Origin: an uncultured Bacteroidales bacterium | GTDB taxonomy: Bacteria; Bacteroidota; Bacteroidia; Bacteroidales; Paludibacteraceae | NCBI GenBank assembly: GCA_900317745.1 | Contig: ONHW01000016.1 | Coordinates: 18,031 to 82,030, forward strand | Length of the DNA: 64,000 bases | Reading direction: 5' to 3' | Shown: positions 34,752 to 42,905 of the stretch, in pieces | Layout: every line of letters starts with the position of its first letter | Numbering within the stretch: the first letter of the stretch is position 1 | Notes under the pieces: model-generated | Told to the model about the DNA's origin: nothing | What the model saw: only the letters and a program-made list of their open reading frames with translations | Database searches by the model: none | Position numbers and translations under genes: made by a program

Positions 34752-36002
34752 ATGGAACACACTAAGCAATTTGTACACCATATTTCCAAAGAACTGGTCA
34801 ATCTGATGCCTATAGCGCAGTTTGATGGCGAAACAATTATCGTAGACCAACCCGAGCAGGTTGAAAAGGCTGTCAAGTATCTGCGTTCGTGCAGGATAAT
34901 CGGGATTGATACGGAGTCTCGTCCATCTTTTACGCGGGGTATTCACTATCCGACTGCTCTGTTGCAGGTCGCATCCGAGCAACGGTGTTACCTCTTCCGG
35001 CTCAATAAGATTGGTATGCCTGTCGAATTGGCGCACCTGTTCAGCAACAAAAATATATGCAAGGTCGGACTCGCGTTCAAAGATGATCTCAACGGCTTGC
35101 GGCGACTGCACGACTTCAAGCCTCAGAACTGCATTGACCTGCAATCGCTCGTGGCTAAATACGGCATTCTGGATTTGGGCTTGCAAAAAATCTTTGCCAT
35201 TGTTTTCGGCAAAAAGATTTCCAAATCGCAGCAACTCACCAATTGGGAAGCGGATACGCTAACCGCCGAACAGGCGCGTTATGCCGCTACCGATGCTTGG
35301 GCTACGCTGCTTATCTATCTTGCTCTGAAAGATTCCGAGCCCTTACCCAAACGCGAAGTGGACCGCCTCAAGTTCGCCGAACGCGAAGCACAAGTGCAAC
35401 ACCAGCTCGACGTGAATATGCACAAGGATATTGACAGAGCGGTTGAAGTGTTGCAGAACGGCGGAGTGATTCTGTATCCTACTGATACGGTCTGGGGATT
35501 AGGATGCGACGCTACGAACAGTGAGGCTGTTGAAAAACTCTTCCGGCTCAAACAGCGCGAAATAGGGAAATCAATGTTGGTATTAGTGGACTCTATCGAT
35601 AGAATCCTAGACTTTACTCGAGAGATTCCTGAGGCTGCAATGCAGTTGTTGCAGGTCTCTGCACCCGAAGAAGGCACGTTGCCTAAAGCCGTGACAATCA
35701 TCTATCCCAACGCCTGTGGCGTATCAAAAGATATCTTGGCGGAAGACGGCAGCCTCGGAATGCGTGTTACGTATGAGAAATTCTCCAATATGCTTTGCAA
35801 GCAACTCGGCAAGCCGCTCGTATCTACCTCTGCCAACTTCTCCGGACGTCCCACACCGAAGACTTTTTGTGAGATTGATGCCAAACTGCTGGAGACCGTT
35901 GATTATGTCTGCCATTCGCGGCGAAGTGATAACAAACCTGCCAAACCCAGTACAATCATCAAGGTTGGTACGGATGGCTCATTCAAAATTCTTCGCCCAT
36001 GA
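34752..36002 (+). CDS. Fusion of 3'-5' exonuclease (RNase D-like) and YrdC/Sua5 domain
   Basis: 416 residues in one frame. Residues 1-210 are a DEDD-type 3'-5' exonuclease: D53 and E55 in IGIDTES, then VGLAFKDDLNGL, and YAATDAWATLLIY near 178. Residues 223-416 are a complete YrdC/Sua5 domain (GGVILYPTDTVWGLGCDATN, SMLVLV, STSANFSG), which makes threonylcarbamoyl-AMP for tRNA t6A. M223 would be a normal YrdC start, so the fusion looks like loss of a stop between adjacent genes. No Shine-Dalgarno-like site precedes it. The 194-residue second half is short for Sua5 and fits the YrdC/TsaC type. Confidence 0.85.
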   Translation: MEHTKQFVHHISKELVNLMPIAQFDGETIIVDQPEQVEKAVKYLRSCRIIGIDTESRPSFTRGIHYPTALLQVASEQRCYLFRLNKIGMPVELAHLFSNKNICKVGLAFKDDLNGLRRLHDFKPQNCIDLQSLVAKYGILDLGLQKIFAIVFGKKISKSQQLTNWEADTLTAEQARYAATDAWATLLIYLALKDSEPLPKREVDRLKFAEREAQVQHQLDVNMHKDIDRAVEVLQNGGVILYPTDTVWGLGCDATNSEAVEKLFRLKQREIGKSMLVLVDSIDRILDFTREIPEAAMQLLQVSAPEEGTLPKAVTIIYPNACGVSKDILAEDGSLGMRVTYEKFSNMLCKQLGKPLVSTSANFSGRPTPKTFCEIDAKLLETVDYVCHSRRSDNKPAKPSTIIKVGTDGSFKILRP

Positions 36003-37270
36003 ACGCGCGCCACAAACAACAACTGATCTATCTAATAGCGGATATCATCAGTAGCGAACTGGTTTGGATATGCTTCCTCGGCTTCCGATGGATGGTATAT
36101 GATGGGCGTGTAGCATTGCTGGATGATGTGCTTGTACCTGCTTTCAGTTTTTGGAGACCGTTGATTGTTTATCCCATCGTTTGCGTAGTTGTCTATTACC
36201 TCTCGGGATATTATCTGCGCCCGTTCCAGAAACCACTATGGCGCGAGTTCCTGCGAACATTCTTTGCCGCGATATTCATTTCGCTGTTTTTCTTCTTCGT
36301 TATAGTGATTGACGATCCGACGGAGAATTACCGCAGATATATCGTCTCGCTGCTTGTGCTGTTTGGCCTGCAGTTCACCCTTAGTTATATTCCACGCCTG
36401 ATAATCACCTTGTTATCCCGCAGTATTGGTGTTCGCCAGACGCACGAGGTGTGTTCGCTGGAGGATGTCGATAAACTGCGTGTGCGTGAGTCGGATGAAA
36501 TAATCATCAATCTGCCGGGCAACTATACCGAGAATCAGTTGTACGAGATTATTGCGCGCCTGTATCCGCTGCGCTGCGATATAAGTATTGTACCGCGCGT
36601 GTACGACATGCTTACCGGTGCTGCACGAATAGGGCATATCGACAAGCCTTCGCTCATCCGAATCACCGAACATAACATGATTGATGCCGAGTTGTGTATC
36701 AAACGCGCGTTCGATGTCACGGCTGCTGCATTCGGACTGATTATCCTCTCACCGCTTCTGCTGTTCATTGCCGTGTTCGTCAAATGTACGTCCAAAGGAC
36801 CGGTTCTTTACAGTCAGGAGCGAATAGGCATGTATGGTCTGCCGTTCCGGATATTCAAGTTCCGTACAATGATTGACCACGCCGAGGATGACGGTATTCC
36901 GCGTATCACGCTGAATGGCGATCCGCGAATCACCAAAGTCGGACTTTGGCTCCGCAAGTTCCGATTGGATGAACTGCCGCAGTTGTGGAATATCCTGCGC
37001 GGAGAGATGTCCGTTGTAGGTCCGCGACCGGAGCGTGCATTCTTTATTGCCAAAATCATGGAGAAAGCTCCGTATTATTGCCTGTTGTACAAGGTTCGTC
37101 CGGGATTAACCAGTTGGGGACCAATTCGCGTCGGATACACCGATACGATGGATAAAATGATAGAACGCCTGAATTGTGATATTGTATATGTGGAGAACAT
37201 GTCTCTGCTGCTGGATATGAAAATCATGTTCTATACCATAGGTGTCGTGCTTACGGGCAAAGGACAGTAA
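35999..37270 (+). CDS. Polyprenyl-phosphate sugar transferase (WcaJ-like)
   Basis: 423 residues. Four hydrophobic segments lie in the first 140, then a short soluble region, then the bacterial sugar transferase domain (about 230-423): KRAFDVTAAAFGLIILSPLLL, YSQERIGMYGLPFRIFKFRTM, KFRLDELPQLWNILRGEMS, VGPRPE. It transfers a sugar-1-phosphate to undecaprenyl phosphate, the first step of many glycan pathways. It overlaps the fusion gene by 4 bases. No other glycosyltransferases are adjacent. Confidence 0.88.
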   Translation: MNARHKQQLIYLIADIISSELVWICFLGFRWMVYDGRVALLDDVLVPAFSFWRPLIVYPIVCVVVYYLSGYYLRPFQKPLWREFLRTFFAAIFISLFFFFVIVIDDPTENYRRYIVSLLVLFGLQFTLSYIPRLIITLLSRSIGVRQTHEVCSLEDVDKLRVRESDEIIINLPGNYTENQLYEIIARLYPLRCDISIVPRVYDMLTGAARIGHIDKPSLIRITEHNMIDAELCIKRAFDVTAAAFGLIILSPLLLFIAVFVKCTSKGPVLYSQERIGMYGLPFRIFKFRTMIDHAEDDGIPRITLNGDPRITKVGLWLRKFRLDELPQLWNILRGEMSVVGPRPERAFFIAKIMEKAPYYCLLYKVRPGLTSWGPIRVGYTDTMDKMIERLNCDIVYVENMSLLLDMKIMFYTIGVVLTGKGQ

Positions 37271-37282
37271 CTGATTACAATT

Positions 37283-37456
37283 ATGACATACGATCAAGCT
37301 ATCAAGCGAGTTGAACAGATTGTGCACGAACTGGAACAAACAGAAGCACTTTCTGTCAGCGAATACAAGAAAAAAGCAGCAGAAGCTCAGGAACTCCTGA
37401 ACTTCTGTCAATCCCAACTTGTCGAATTGGAGAAATCACTCACTGAGCAAGACTGA
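37283..37456 (+). CDS. xseB: Exodeoxyribonuclease VII small subunit
   Basis: 57 residues starting MTYDQAIKRVEQIVHELEQ, with the helical L-x(3)-Y-K-x-A-x-E-L pattern of XseB. With XseA it degrades single-stranded DNA; xseA is not in this window. Its last 17 bases overlap the 3' end of ybeY on the opposite strand. Confidence 0.85.
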   Translation: MTYDQAIKRVEQIVHELEQTEALSVSEYKKKAAEAQELLNFCQSQLVELEKSLTEQD

Positions 37457-37892
37457 TGCAGCCTGAAGCAATTTTGAGTGCCTGCTCTTCCTTGCGTGTC
37501 ATTTCAGCTTTGGTCTCGGGCGTTTTATCCGCCTGCCCGGTGAGATGCAACAATCCGTGCGCTAAGATGCGCAGCAGTTCGTATTCAGACGCTACTCCCA
37601 CTTCTGCAGCATTGTGCTGCACCATTTCCCATGAGATAAATATATCACCGTTCACGCAGTGCGGTGTTGTGTAGTCAAACGTGATAACATCGGTGTAATA
37701 GTCATGCCCGAGGAACTCGCGGTTGACTGCCAGTTCTTTATCGTCGGAGCAGAGGATATATGTCAGTTTGCCTATCGTGAAGTTGTACTGCGCAGCCACT
37801 TGCCTGAGCCAACGCTGCAAGCGTGCCTGCTGATTGTCGATGAGCGATATCCGCTCATCGCCTAACGAACCGTCATAGAGGAATTGTATCAT
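37440..37892 (-). CDS. ybeY: Endoribonuclease YbeY (rRNA maturation)
   Basis: 150 residues. The zinc site reads AHGLLHLTGQADK: the first two His of the usual three-His motif are present, and an Asp takes the place of the third, an arrangement I recall in Bacteroidota members. VITFDYTTP is also conserved. It acts in 16S rRNA 3' maturation and 70S quality control. It starts 1 base after the spmAB stop. Confidence 0.9.
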   Translation of the reverse strand: MIQFLYDGSLGDERISLIDNQQARLQRWLRQVAAQYNFTIGKLTYILCSDDKELAVNREFLGHDYYTDVITFDYTTPHCVNGDIFISWEMVQHNAAEVGVASEYELLRILAHGLLHLTGQADKTPETKAEMTRKEEQALKIASGCISLAQ

Positions 37893-37893
37893 C

Positions 37894-39126
37894 TTAATGG
37901 AAGAACAAGTATGCTAACAGTATTGCCGCTACTATGCCGGCAAAGTCTGCCAGCAACCCGCACGCGAGCGCGTAGCGCGTATCCTTAATATTCACACTGC
38001 CGAAATATACGGCAATGATGTAAAAGGTGGTATCGGTTGAACCTTGCAGAATACTTACCAGCCTTCCAACAAACGAGTCGGCTCCGTACTGCACCATAGC
38101 ATCTACCATCAGCCCACGTGCACCCGAACCGGATAGCGGACGCATTAAGGCTGTGGGCAGCGCAGGTACAAAATCCGTATTCAATCCTACCGCAGCAAAG
38201 CACCATGCCAAACCGCTAACGAGCATATCCATTGCTCCGCTGGCGCGGAACATGCCTATTGCCACAAGCATGGCAATCAGGTAAGGTATGATTCCTATCG
38301 CGGTGCTGAAACCGCCTTTGGCGCCATCAATGAACGCGTCATAGACGTTGATCTTTTTCACCATGCCGGCAATAATGAACCAGCAAATCACGCCCAGCAG
38401 CAAGACTGCAGCCAGAACGGCCGACCAGCGGCTGACTGTTTCCTGCGGAAAATACATGGCTGCGGCTATCACTCCGCCAACAAACAGTGTTAATCCTCCC
38501 AGTGTGCCCAATATAACTTTGTCCAACAGGTTAATCCGCTGAATAACAGCCACTGCCACGACACCGGTGATAGCAGCGAAGTAGGTCGCGAGCAAGATAG
38601 GCAGGAACACATCGGCAGGATTTGCCGCGCCAAGTTGTGCGCGGTAGGTCATGATGCTGACAGGCACAAGAGTCAGTCCACTGGTGACGAGCACGAGGAA
38701 CATGATCATCGGATTGGACGCACGCGACTTGTCGGGGTTCGTCTCCTGCATCTCCCGTAGTGCCTGCAAGCCCAGAGGTGTGGCGGCATTGTCGATACCC
38801 AGCATAGTGGCGCTGATGTTCATCAGCATGGAGCCGAAAGCTGGGTGACCTTTAGGCAGGTCGGGAAAGATGCGCGTAAAGAACGGACTCACGCCGCGTG
38901 AGAGTTGGTTCACTACACCTGCCTGCTCGCCGATCTTCATGATTCCCATCCACAGAGACAATACACCGGTCAGACCGATGGAAATCTCAAAACCTGTTTT
39001 TGCACTGGCAAAAGTCGAATCCAGGATGGCGGACATAACTCCCGCGTCACCCATCACCAGCCATTGAATGCAGCCTACCAAGACCGCAATCAGGATTAGT
39101 CCTATCCAAATATAGTTAAGTGCCAT
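37894..39126 (-). CDS. SpmA-SpmB fusion, nucleoside-recognition (gate) membrane protein
   Basis: 410 residues with many hydrophobic segments. It has two gate-type halves: ATMLGIDNAATPLGLQAL and PVSIMTYRAQLGA in the first, TALMRPLSGSGARG and QGSTDTTFYIIAVYFGS in the second, matching SpmA and SpmB of spore formers joined end to end. The fused form is usual in Bacteroidota, which do not sporulate. Function is unclear; transport is suspected. Confidence 0.85.
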   Translation of the reverse strand: MALNYIWIGLILIAVLVGCIQWLVMGDAGVMSAILDSTFASAKTGFEISIGLTGVLSLWMGIMKIGEQAGVVNQLSRGVSPFFTRIFPDLPKGHPAFGSMLMNISATMLGIDNAATPLGLQALREMQETNPDKSRASNPMIMFLVLVTSGLTLVPVSIMTYRAQLGAANPADVFLPILLATYFAAITGVVAVAVIQRINLLDKVILGTLGGLTLFVGGVIAAAMYFPQETVSRWSAVLAAVLLLGVICWFIIAGMVKKINVYDAFIDGAKGGFSTAIGIIPYLIAMLVAIGMFRASGAMDMLVSGLAWCFAAVGLNTDFVPALPTALMRPLSGSGARGLMVDAMVQYGADSFVGRLVSILQGSTDTTFYIIAVYFGSVNIKDTRYALACGLLADFAGIVAAILLAYLFFH

Positions 39127-39142
39127 AGTTGTCGTTTTCTAT

Positions 39143-39162
39143 ATCAGCCAAACTTGGCTGAT
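39143..39162 (-). terminator. Perfect hairpin between epimerase and spmAB genes
   Basis: ATCAGCCA (39143-39150) pairs with TGGCTGAT (39155-39162) around AACT. It lies 8 bases after the epimerase stop on the minus strand. No T-run follows on that strand, so termination may be partial. Confidence 0.5.
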
Positions 39163-39169
39163 GCTCTTG

Positions 39170-40702
39170 TTATTCCCAGCCGTTGAAGATTTCGGAGCCG
39201 TAAATATTGTTCTCGTCGTGTTCGTGCAGGGGCGTCCAAATCTGCGCAAAGAAAGGGTTTGATTTGGCAACCTCATCCCAATGCCACGGGCGCTCGTCTT
39301 CTTTTCCTCTGTACGGGAAAGGCATGTCACCGGGTGCCCAATGTCCGCCCAGCAGAATCAGTCGCGGTGTAGCCTCAAACACTTCTCCGGATGCTGACTG
39401 CCATTGCAATGGTGTATCCCAATCGCCTTGCTTCATTGTCTTGCTCAGACATTTGCCTCCACGGAAAGCGGCTGCCTGTTGCATGTCAGCAAGCGAGAAC
39501 TCCTCCATTGGTTTGCTCTCGTCGTAACCGTGATCAAGAACAACGGCTTCGCGGGAGTTGTGGCTAAGGTCCATGTGCTTCCAGTCGGGAATGCGATTGT
39601 AAGCCTCCAGACTGCCATAATAGGCGTGGATACGCGGCGTTATATTGTGGCGGATCCACCATTGTGTGCCGTGCTCCTCGCTATATGCCATGGCGCGCAT
39701 TGCCAATTTAACGATATGCGGTACGAGTTTGGCTGCCTTGGTGATACGTGCAATCTGAATGCCCTTTGGCACACTTGGCGATTTTGCCATTTGTGCAAAA
39801 TACTCTTTGACAGGGATGTTCGCACGGAAAGGAATGATCTCGTTCAGTTTGTCGCTGTCCAGATACCACATGCCGTGGAAGTTGCGTGTGGTGAACCATT
39901 TGGTGTTGAAAATCAGTTCGGGTCGCGGACAACCGATGGCGTCGAGTAGCAGACATTCAAACTCGTAGTTCGACAGGCGGTACTCTTCTCCCGAACCGAT
40001 GTTATAGTAGTTCTTCCAGAACGATTCAGGTACTTCGTCACGGCACACACCTTCCAGCAGTCGTCCGCTATCCTCAACCGTAGCCCACTCCAGCACGCCG
40101 CGTATAGGCACGTGGAACATGATCGGGTCGTAGTTCTTCAGAATAGCCGGGTAGAGTATGCCTGACTGCCGGAGGCTTACCCAATGCTTGATAGGCGAGT
40201 TGGTGATGATGCGTTCGGCGAGTACTTTGGTTATGCCGTAGTGGTCGTAGGCAGACACGCAAATAGGATCGCCTGTACGTCCCCAATGCAAAGGTTCGCG
40301 GCGATCGCCCATCTGTGCAACGCTGCCGATATACACAACTTTGGGTTGTTTGTCTTCGGGCTGTGCGAGTACGGCGTTGCGAACATTTTCAGCAGCGGTT
40401 ATGTTTGTTTTGTAGGTGGCTTTTGGGCGATAGTCGGCAGCCGGAGAAACCATGCCTCCTACATGAAGAACGACATCTGCGCCGGATACGCCACGCAGCA
40501 CGTCCTCATAACGGGTTAGGTCGCCCCATACGACGCTCAGTGCCGGATATTTGGCAGCCAGCGGTTCGAGCAGGGCTTTGTTCTTCTGGCTGGGTCGCGC
40601 CAAGACGCGTACGTCATAACGGTCGGGATACCGCAGCAGTTCGTTCATGCCGGCGTGTCCCATAGTGCCGGTGGCACCTGTAAGGAATATAGTTTTTTTC
40701 AT
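39170..40702 (-). CDS. Extended NAD-dependent epimerase/dehydratase family protein
   Basis: 510 residues. The N-terminal Rossmann fold of the short-chain type has GATGTMGHAG (NAD loop), GADVVLHVGG and SAYDHYGITKVLAE with the Y-x(3)-K catalytic pair. It is ~170 residues longer than ordinary epimerases; the extra C-terminal part (from about 330) is unassigned and rich in Trp and His. Substrate unknown. It overlaps the antiporter gene by 4 bases. Confidence 0.75.
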   Translation of the reverse strand: MKKTIFLTGATGTMGHAGMNELLRYPDRYDVRVLARPSQKNKALLEPLAAKYPALSVVWGDLTRYEDVLRGVSGADVVLHVGGMVSPAADYRPKATYKTNITAAENVRNAVLAQPEDKQPKVVYIGSVAQMGDRREPLHWGRTGDPICVSAYDHYGITKVLAERIITNSPIKHWVSLRQSGILYPAILKNYDPIMFHVPIRGVLEWATVEDSGRLLEGVCRDEVPESFWKNYYNIGSGEEYRLSNYEFECLLLDAIGCPRPELIFNTKWFTTRNFHGMWYLDSDKLNEIIPFRANIPVKEYFAQMAKSPSVPKGIQIARITKAAKLVPHIVKLAMRAMAYSEEHGTQWWIRHNITPRIHAYYGSLEAYNRIPDWKHMDLSHNSREAVVLDHGYDESKPMEEFSLADMQQAAAFRGGKCLSKTMKQGDWDTPLQWQSASGEVFEATPRLILLGGHWAPGDMPFPYRGKEDERPWHWDEVAKSNPFFAQIWTPLHEHDENNIYGSEIFNGWE

Positions 40703-42420
40703 TCTTCTTCAGTAATTATGATTTTGGGGTCTTGCAGCGTTTGTTCCTGCAAGTGGTCTTGCTGAACGTGTTGCTGTTCGTCTTTGTCGTGCGCCATGGA
40801 CTTACGTCTGCTGCGGTAAGGCATCGGTTTGTTGTCGCGAATATGTTCCCACACGCGAACAACGAATGAACGCGTATTGGAGATCAGTTGTATGTTCCAG
40901 AGATTATTCTGCTGTTCTTCTTCAGCCGCCTTGTATTGATTAGCCATCTCGACATCGTTGTCGGTGAGCACAAGCAGTTGATCGCCCACCTGCAGTTCAC
41001 TTTGCCCGGTGGGTACGAAGAAATCTTCGCCGCGCCTTACCATGATAACCAAGGTGTGTTGAGGGATAGTTATCTCACGGAGGTGGTTGCCTTTGGCAAT
41101 CACATCCTCGGTTACCTCTATTTCTGTGGCAGACGACTGTATCTCTTCCGGCAGTTCGAGGTCAAAATGTTCCAATTTGCGCAGTTTGACCGGTTCGGTG
41201 GCAATGTTGAGTTTGCGTGCCATGGCGGATAGTGATGTGCCTTGTACGAGTAGCGACACAAGCGTGCAAAGGAAGATGATGTTAAACAGCACGTCGGCGT
41301 GCGGCACACCCTCCGCCTTGCACATGATGGCAAACACGATAGGCACAGCCCCCTTGAGTCCTACCCAACTGAGGAAAGCTTTGTCGTTGCGCGTGTATTG
41401 CTTGAAGGGTATCATGCACAACCAGACTGATAACGGGCGAGAGATAAACACCATCACGATGCTGACAATGAGTCCAGCCAGAAGGATGTGCCACGACAGC
41501 AGTTCGTGTGGGCGAACCATCAAACCTAACATCAAGAACATTACCAATTGTGACAGCCACGTCAAACCATCGAAGAACGATTTGGTTTGATGCTTGCGCG
41601 TGAACTTGCTGTTACCAATGATGAGTCCGCCTACATATACAGCCAGATAGGTGTTACCCTTCATGAAATAAGTGACAGAGAAGATAAAAATGCACGCTGT
41701 GAGAACCATGATCGGGTACAGCGATTCGTTGGACAATCTGACACGGCGCATCAGTTCGACCAGTCCGCGACCGAAGAAAAAGCCGATTACTGTACCCATG
41801 ACGAGTTGGATAACGATCGTCTGTACAATCTCTAAGCCACTGACCGCGGCACCGGCAGTAACCACGCCAATCAGAGTGGTCGTCAACACGTATGCCATCG
41901 GGTCGTTGGCACCGGATTCCAATTCCAACAGCGGGCGCAAGTTATGCTTGAGTCCTACACCGCTGGTACGCAGGATTGAGAATACGGATGCCGAATCCGT
42001 TGATGACATGGTAGCCGCCATCAGCAGGGCAAGACTCAGGGGGATAGTAGCACCAACCCAATCATACACGTAAAACATGATGACGCCTGTAATCAGTGCC
42101 GTGAGTAGCACACCGATAGTGGCTAATGTCACACCGGGTGCCATAACCGGCTTGATGTCGGTGAGCCTGGTATCCATGCCACCTGAGAACAAGATGATAC
42201 ACAGGGCAATGGTACTGATTGCTTCTGCCGTTTCGGTCTGAAGCATGTACCCCACACCATCATCGTTGAAGATGACACCTATACCATCGGGACCGAACAA
42301 CATTCCCACTCCCAAAAACAACAGCAGAGCAGGTACGCCGAACTTATAGCCTATCTTATCAGTAAAGATGCTCGCAAAAAACAGGAGCGAAAGAACTAAT
42401 AATACAACTTCAACTTGCAT
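40699..42420 (-). CDS. Cation/proton antiporter (CPA1 type) with TrkA-C domain
   Basis: 573 residues. About 12 hydrophobic segments (1-390) include GGMDTRLTDIKP, MSSTDSASVFSILR, ELESGANDPMAYVL and WVGLKGAVPIVFA, the signature of CPA1 antiporters such as NhaP2/CvrA. Residues about 400-490 form a TrkA-C (RCK-C) ligand-binding domain, and the end is charged and Gln-rich. It likely exchanges K+ or Na+ for H+. Confidence 0.87.
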   Translation of the reverse strand: MQVEVVLLVLSLLFFASIFTDKIGYKFGVPALLLFLGVGMLFGPDGIGVIFNDDGVGYMLQTETAEAISTIALCIILFSGGMDTRLTDIKPVMAPGVTLATIGVLLTALITGVIMFYVYDWVGATIPLSLALLMAATMSSTDSASVFSILRTSGVGLKHNLRPLLELESGANDPMAYVLTTTLIGVVTAGAAVSGLEIVQTIVIQLVMGTVIGFFFGRGLVELMRRVRLSNESLYPIMVLTACIFIFSVTYFMKGNTYLAVYVGGLIIGNSKFTRKHQTKSFFDGLTWLSQLVMFLMLGLMVRPHELLSWHILLAGLIVSIVMVFISRPLSVWLCMIPFKQYTRNDKAFLSWVGLKGAVPIVFAIMCKAEGVPHADVLFNIIFLCTLVSLLVQGTSLSAMARKLNIATEPVKLRKLEHFDLELPEEIQSSATEIEVTEDVIAKGNHLREITIPQHTLVIMVRRGEDFFVPTGQSELQVGDQLLVLTDNDVEMANQYKAAEEEQQNNLWNIQLISNTRSFVVRVWEHIRDNKPMPYRSRRKSMAHDKDEQQHVQQDHLQEQTLQDPKIIITEEE

Positions 42421-42461
42421 ATATATATCGGGATTAGTTCGTCAGACGGGTACTGTTGTGC

Positions 42462-42905
42462 TTATTTGTTGGCAGAAGGTTTGGGCTTCTTGAGCAGGTA
42501 TTCGTCAATGATCTCTACAATATTCTCCTTGGGATACAATCCCTTCAGTATGATCGGTTCACCCTCAACGGGGATATACAGCACCTGGGGAATACTGCTG
42601 ATGCGGAAAACGCCTGCGAGTTCGCGTTCGCGCTCGGTGTCAACCTTGTAGAATCGGACCTGGTCGCAATAGGTCTGACTGAGTTCCTCCATGATCGGTG
42701 CGAGCCGTTTGCATGGTCCGCACCAGGTGGTGTAGAAATCAATGACGCAGGGTTTGTCGCCCTGGTAATGCCAATCGGCATTCGTTGTATAATCGAAGAT
42801 ACGTTCCTTAAACTGTTGTGTGGTAAGGTACGTTACATCGTCAGCCATGGCAGGCAGGATAAGACCTAACATAATCAAGGCTGATAACAGGATTTTCTTT
42901 TTCAT
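42462..42905 (-). CDS. Secreted thioredoxin-like protein
   Basis: 147 residues with a signal peptide (MKKKILLSALIMLGLILPAMA) and a thioredoxin fold with WCGPCK (C62, C65) and the cis-Pro segment ISSIPQVL. It is probably a periplasmic thiol oxidoreductase; the redox partner is not evident. It overlaps the porW/sprE gene by 4 bases. Confidence 0.87.
   Translation of the reverse strand: MKKKILLSALIMLGLILPAMADDVTYLTTQQFKERIFDYTTNADWHYQGDKPCVIDFYTTWCGPCKRLAPIMEELSQTYCDQVRFYKVDTERERELAGVFRISSIPQVLYIPVEGEPIILKGLYPKENIVEIIDEYLLKKPKPSANK

Noticed and set aside
34752-36002. Frameshifted or pseudogene reading of the exonuclease-YrdC gene
   Set aside because: Both domains are complete with active-site residues in one unbroken frame.
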